Of a stretch of 64,000 nucleotides of DNA, positions 60,486-64,000 are shown in pieces. Source of the stretch: Paraburkholderia kururiensis (lineage in GTDB: Bacteria; Pseudomonadota; Gammaproteobacteria; Burkholderiales; Burkholderiaceae); NCBI RefSeq assembly GCF_034424375.1, contig NZ_CP139965.1:1426001-1490000 (forward strand). Direction: 5' to 3'. Position 1 is the first letter of the stretch. The number at the start of each line of letters is the position of its first letter. The position numbers were made by a program, and so were the translations under genes. The notes beneath the pieces were generated by a model. It searched no databases. It saw only the letters and a program-made list of their open reading frames with translations, and was not told the DNA's origin.

Positions 60486-60980
60486 ATGCAAGCGCAAAAA
60501 CGGTTTGCGCAGCTGGTATTGCCTGTTGTGTTCGCGCTGCCCAGCTTCGCGGCCCAGGCCGCCGATGCTCCAGCGGCGGCAACGGGCGTAGCCACGGAGG
60601 CTGCACGGACAGCGCAGGCGACGGCAGTGCCCATAAGCAGTGCTGCGCGGGAACAGAGCGCAGCCACCACAGCCACTCCAGCGCCCGCTGTATCCCCAGC
60701 CCCGGCCGCCGCAGCAATAGCACCGCCCGATGCCCAGTTCGGCGTGGCGCTCGACGCAAGCCGGCTCGATACGCAGCGCGGCGGCGACGTGATGGTCGGC
60801 CAGAACAATCTGACCGGCACGGTGGCGGACAACACCGCCTACAAGGTCGTGACGGGTTCGAACTCGATCAACGACGGCTCGTTCTCGAACTCGAGCGGGC
60901 TGCCCACGGTGATCCAGAACACCGGCGCGAACGTGCTGATCCAGAACGCCACTGTCTTGAACGTGCGCTTCGGTAATTGA
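60486..60980 (+). CDS. small exported protein with double-glycine motif
   Basis: 164 residues. Signal peptide MQAQKRFAQLVLPVVFALPS, cut near AAQA. Then an Ala/Thr/Pro-rich stretch to residue 80 and LDASRLDTQRGG at 89-100. The 64 residues after it are Asn/Val/Thr-rich (DVMVGQNNLTGTVADN; LPTVIQNTGANVLIQNATVL), a beta-type composition like amyloid minor subunits. GGGAG precedes the ATG. The double-glycine site could be cut by the adjacent C39 peptidase to free the C-terminal part. Confidence 0.78.
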   Translation: MQAQKRFAQLVLPVVFALPSFAAQAADAPAAATGVATEAARTAQATAVPISSAAREQSAATTATPAPAVSPAPAAAAIAPPDAQFGVALDASRLDTQRGGDVMVGQNNLTGTVADNTAYKVVTGSNSINDGSFSNSSGLPTVIQNTGANVLIQNATVLNVRFGN

Positions 60981-61003
60981 GTGCAATCGAGTGCGGGCAA
61001 GTC

Positions 61004-61708
61004 ATGAACCCGAACGCAGCGAGGAAGATCGTTTTTGCGTGTGCCGCGCTGGCGGCCGGCCTGATCGTGCAGGCTGCCTCGGCCGACTCGATCAACATCT
61101 CCGATCCGCGCGGCGGCTATTACGGCATGCACGTGACGAGCCTCAAGGAGGCCCGCTTCAAGCGCACCGTGAAGCAGCAATTCGACTTCAGCTGCGGTTC
61201 GGCGGCAGTGGCGACGCTGCTGACTTACCAGTACGACTATCCGGTGACGGAGCAGCAGGCCTTCGTGGAAATGTACGAGCACGGCAACCAGGAGAAGATC
61301 CGCAGGGAGGGTTTTTCTCTGCTCGACATCCGCAATTTCCTGATGGCGCACGGCTTCCTGGCGGACGGCTACGAAGTGCCGCTCGCGAAGCTCGAAGAGA
61401 CGAAGACGCCCGCCATCGTGCTGATCGTCGAACACGGTTATCACCACTTCGTGGTGGTGAAGGGCATGCACAATGGCCGCGTGCTGATCGGCGATCCGGC
61501 CACGGGCACGCGCGCCATATCGCAGGAAACTTTCGAAGAGCGATGGCAGGACCACGTGGTGTTCGTCATCCATAACCGGGCCGAGCCGCCCAGGTTCAAC
61601 GACGCCAGCGACTGGCACGTTGCGCCGCAAGCGCCGCTCTACGTGGGCATACCGCGCGACAGCCTGTTTCAGGTGGTCGTGCCGAAGCTCGGTCCGGGCG
61701 AATTCTGA
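61004..61708 (+). CDS. periplasmic C39-family cysteine peptidase (FapD-like)
   Basis: 234 residues, with signal peptide (NPNAARKIVFACAALAAGLI, cut near ASA) but without the ABC transporter parts of bacteriocin-processing C39 proteins. Gln58/59, Cys64 in FDFSCGSAAVATLL, His147/148 in HGYHHFVVV and Asp164 in LIGDP form the C39 active site. Stand-alone periplasmic C39 peptidases occur in Fap amyloid operons as FapD. An in-frame TTG at 60977 overlaps the previous stop; ATG 61004 fits the signal better. Likely substrates are the two neighbours with double-glycine sites. Confidence 0.85.
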   Translation: MNPNAARKIVFACAALAAGLIVQAASADSINISDPRGGYYGMHVTSLKEARFKRTVKQQFDFSCGSAAVATLLTYQYDYPVTEQQAFVEMYEHGNQEKIRREGFSLLDIRNFLMAHGFLADGYEVPLAKLEETKTPAIVLIVEHGYHHFVVVKGMHNGRVLIGDPATGTRAISQETFEERWQDHVVFVIHNRAEPPRFNDASDWHVAPQAPLYVGIPRDSLFQVVVPKLGPGEF

Positions 61709-61716
61709 GAACCGCG

Positions 61717-62481
61717 ATGAAACATAGACCTCTGAAACTCGCTTGCATCGTGGCGCTGGCGTACGGAGGACTCGTGCCGCCCGTGGTCGACGCGGTGGAC
61801 GGCGACGTACCTTCCGTCGCGACCGGCAGCATCGACGAAGACGGTGTGGCGAGATATTCGTCGGCGGCGGGAACGGACGGCGTGCAGACGGCGGCGGGTC
61901 AGCCCGGCGAGGAAGTGGCGGCGCCCATTCCGACCGAAGCGCCCGTGGTGAGCGAACTGGGCGACAAGGCCGATGATGCGAACGTCGCGAACATTGCGAA
62001 AGACACGCGCACAGCGGCCGTCGCGGCTCCGGCTCCTTCCACCGCGAACGACGCCAACTGGCCGTCGACGCAAACCACAGCGCTCAGCGAGCAACGCCTC
62101 GACACCCTGCGCGGCGGCTTCGATACATCGCAAGGCCTCAAAGTCTCGTTCGGCATTTCGCGCGCGGTCTACGTGAACGGCAACCTCGTCACGCAGACGA
62201 GCTTCAACATTCCCGACGTGGGCGCGATGACGGCGCAACAGGCCCAGGCGCTGCTGGCATCCGGCGGCGCGAGCACGCTGGTGCAGAACGGGCGCGGCAA
62301 CGCGGTGCAGCCCGGCGCGCTGCCGCCGGGCGCCATGGCCATTCAGAACACCTTGAACAACCAGCAGATCCAGGCGCTCACGTCGATCAACACGTCGGTG
62401 AACTCGCTTGCCTCGTACAAGGTGGCCAATCTCATTTCGTCCATCAACGCGGCGCTTGCCGCCACCGTGCGCCCCCGTTAA
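61717..62481 (+). CDS. exported protein with double-glycine motif
   Basis: 254 residues. Hydrophobic N-terminus (LKLACIVALAYGGLVPPVV), a variable Ala/Asp/Thr-rich region to about 115, then LSEQRLDTLRGG at 123-134. The remainder is a Gln/Asn/Ala-rich beta-type region (SFGISRAVYVNGNLVTQTSF; MAIQNTLNNQQIQALTSI). It starts 8 bases after the C39 gene, in the same operon. The motif and overall plan match the 164-aa protein upstream. Confidence 0.78.
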   Translation: MKHRPLKLACIVALAYGGLVPPVVDAVDGDVPSVATGSIDEDGVARYSSAAGTDGVQTAAGQPGEEVAAPIPTEAPVVSELGDKADDANVANIAKDTRTAAVAAPAPSTANDANWPSTQTTALSEQRLDTLRGGFDTSQGLKVSFGISRAVYVNGNLVTQTSFNIPDVGAMTAQQAQALLASGGASTLVQNGRGNAVQPGALPPGAMAIQNTLNNQQIQALTSINTSVNSLASYKVANLISSINAALAATVRPR

Positions 62482-62552
62482 GGGCGCGCGGTGGTGATGG
62501 GTCGATTGAAGCGAGGAGCGGCAAGCGAAGCCCTTCGGAGCAATGAGAACGC

Positions 62553-63983
62553 TCAGAACGACATCGGCACCCGCAGCGTGAGCGTGAGGTCCGGCGTGTC
62601 GCGCGTGAGCCCGGCGCCTATCGAGAAGTTGAGCGTCGTCTTCGGCGAGAGACGGTACGAGTAGCCGATCAACAGGGTGCCGAGCACCACGCGCACCGAT
62701 CCCGGCACGGTCTGCCCGTTCTGCGACGTGGGCAGCACGATGCTCTGGTCGTAGCCGATGCTGACCGACGCCTTCTCGTTCAGCGCGAGCCCCATGCCGA
62801 TATTGAAGCCCCAGATGTCGCCGGGCTGTACCTTGCCGAGGAACTGCGTGGCGCCGTTGCGCAGCGTGAGCGTTTCGTCCTTGCCGAAGCTGTGCAGATA
62901 GCTGAAGTTGCCGAAGAAGACCACGGGGTCGGTCGGGAAGAGCCAGGTGAGGCCCGGCTGGATCGCATAGAAGCCGGAGCCCGTGGGCTGCTCGAGCGGC
63001 AGGCCCGTGCCCGTCGTGTTCGAAACGCAGGTGGTCACGCAGTCGGTCACCACGTCGAACGGGCTCTTGCCGGTGGCCGACTTGAAGCGCAGCCAGCCGA
63101 TGTAATAGAACTTGTCCGGGCCGCCCTGGTTCAGCTGGTAGCGCAACGTCATTTCCACGTCGCCGATACCGTGACCGTTGCTGCTGATCACGCTGTTCGA
63201 GGCGGCGCCCGTGAAGATCTGGCGGCCCACCGTATCGTTGGTCTGATACACGTAGGGCACGCGAACTTCCAGCTCCATCCGGTTCGTGAGGCCATAGCGC
63301 ACGGCCACGCCGCCCGTGAGCGTGGTCGTCTTCACTTCGCTCACGTTGATGAGGCCGATCAGCAGTGCCGGAATGATCGTGTAGCCCACCAGCGAAAGCT
63401 GGTTCTGCGACGAATAGGCGAACTGAAAATACGGCTCTACCACGAACGAGTGACGCGGCGTGAGCACGCCGGGCTGTTCGAAGATAGGTGCGACGGCGGG
63501 CGGCCGCGTATCCGCCACGGGCGCCTGACCCACCGGCTGGCTCGGCGCGGGCGTGGAGGGCGGCGTGGTGTTGCCGGCCGGCGCCGCCTGTACGCTTTGC
63601 ACGGCCTGACCGGGTGCGGCGGTGTTGCCCGACGTGTCGGCTGCGGTGCCGTCCGCAGTGCCGAGCGGCTGACCGTTCACGTCGGTGCCGCCCGTGCCGC
63701 GCGCTGTTTCCAGCTTGCCGGTTTCGAGCGCACGGCTCAAGCGCGCGAAGTTCGCCTCTTCGTCGGCGAGCTTGTGCTTGAGCGTTTCAAGTTCGTGGAT
63801 GCGTTTATCCAGTTCCTCGCGCAGCGCGCTGATGCTCGCGCGTTCGTCCGCCTGGGCCGCCTGAGCGGCCTGCGTTTCCAGCGATTGCGCTCGCGCGCTC
63901 ACTGCAAACAGCAGCAACGTGGCGCACGCAATGGCATTCGCGCGGACACCCCTCGGAAATCGTCGAAATGGCCTGCTCCTCAT
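62553..63983 (-). CDS. outer-membrane coiled-coil/beta-barrel protein (FapF-like exporter)
   Basis: 476 residues. Signal near residues 12-32 (AIACATLLLFAVSARAQ), a coiled coil at about 45-95 (ISALREELDKRIHELETLKHKLADEEANFARLSRAL), a Pro/Ala/Thr linker to 165, then a barrel of alternating strands from HSFVVEPYFQFAYSSQ to the terminal LTLTLRVPMSF ending in Phe. This plan matches FapF, the trimeric amyloid exporter of Pseudomonas, though identity is not established. GGAG lies 8 bases before the ATG. Convergent with the secreted-protein operon. Confidence 0.8.
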   Translation of the reverse strand: MRSRPFRRFPRGVRANAIACATLLLFAVSARAQSLETQAAQAAQADERASISALREELDKRIHELETLKHKLADEEANFARLSRALETGKLETARGTGGTDVNGQPLGTADGTAADTSGNTAAPGQAVQSVQAAPAGNTTPPSTPAPSQPVGQAPVADTRPPAVAPIFEQPGVLTPRHSFVVEPYFQFAYSSQNQLSLVGYTIIPALLIGLINVSEVKTTTLTGGVAVRYGLTNRMELEVRVPYVYQTNDTVGRQIFTGAASNSVISSNGHGIGDVEMTLRYQLNQGGPDKFYYIGWLRFKSATGKSPFDVVTDCVTTCVSNTTGTGLPLEQPTGSGFYAIQPGLTWLFPTDPVVFFGNFSYLHSFGKDETLTLRNGATQFLGKVQPGDIWGFNIGMGLALNEKASVSIGYDQSIVLPTSQNGQTVPGSVRVVLGTLLIGYSYRLSPKTTLNFSIGAGLTRDTPDLTLTLRVPMSF

Positions 63984-64000
63984 GGCTCGGTCTCCATGAC

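Overview
The window is GC-rich proteobacterial DNA. A TTG-started trimeric porin, a complete C-P lyase cluster, a PcaF-type thiolase, MocR/GabR regulation and type VI secretion (T6SS) cargo genes point to Burkholderiaceae, most like Paraburkholderia/Caballeronia. That placement is an inference from gene content and codon use; no 16S or other marker is present. No rRNA, tRNA or CRISPR array was seen.

Layout. 1-10.1 kb: housekeeping and transport genes (partial 3-hydroxyacyl-CoA dehydrogenase, DHA2-type MFS exporter, glycogen phosphorylase, porin, an AstE-like zinc hydrolase, an amino-acid ABC binding protein). 10.5-19 kb: phosphonate catabolism, phnGHIJKLM on the minus strand facing away from phnF, a 2H phosphodiesterase gene and phnN on the plus strand, with a 22-bp perfect palindrome between them. 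19-30.4 kb: alpha/beta hydrolase, an AraC regulator next to a LysE exporter, a GNAT enzyme, a lipoprotein next to a Tat-exported phospholipase C, a DUF4142 protein, a diguanylate cyclase, and a LysR regulator divergent from an M20 amidohydrolase.

30.4-41.2 kb is an accessory island. The transporter gene that follows the amidohydrolase is broken in two, and about 9.8 kb of T6SS cargo lies between the halves: VgrG, a DUF4123 adaptor, small lipoproteins, four DUF3304-like putative immunity lipoproteins (one frameshifted, two fused to stubs of the effector's first 63 codons in an exact 698-bp tandem duplication), a DUF2235/Tle1-type lipase and a PAAR protein. 41.2-46 kb returns to core-like genes (IclR regulator, pcaF, APC permease, WYL regulator). 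46-48 kb holds a second, compact T6SS module: PAAR, a predicted Cys/His NlpC/P60-like effector and two small membrane proteins, all translationally coupled.

48.5-53.2 kb is GABA catabolism (gabD, gabT, divergent gabR); the 3' end of gabR appears joined to the antisense of an EamA-transporter remnant. 53.3-56.2 kb is phnCDE, the phosphonate importer that would supply the C-P lyase 40 kb away. A 9-bp core shared with the phnF operator lies upstream of phnC. 56.5-58.3 kb is an M14-like hydrolase coupled to an alpha/beta hydrolase.

58.5-64 kb is a secreted-protein locus resembling Fap functional-amyloid systems. It encodes a 414-aa Gly/Ala/Thr-rich exported protein, two small exported proteins, a periplasmic C39 cysteine peptidase and, convergently, a coiled-coil plus beta-barrel outer-membrane protein. 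The two small proteins share a double-glycine leader-like motif of the kind C39 peptidases cleave. This locus, the duplicated immunity array and the 46-48 kb module are the most promising candidates for undescribed biology.
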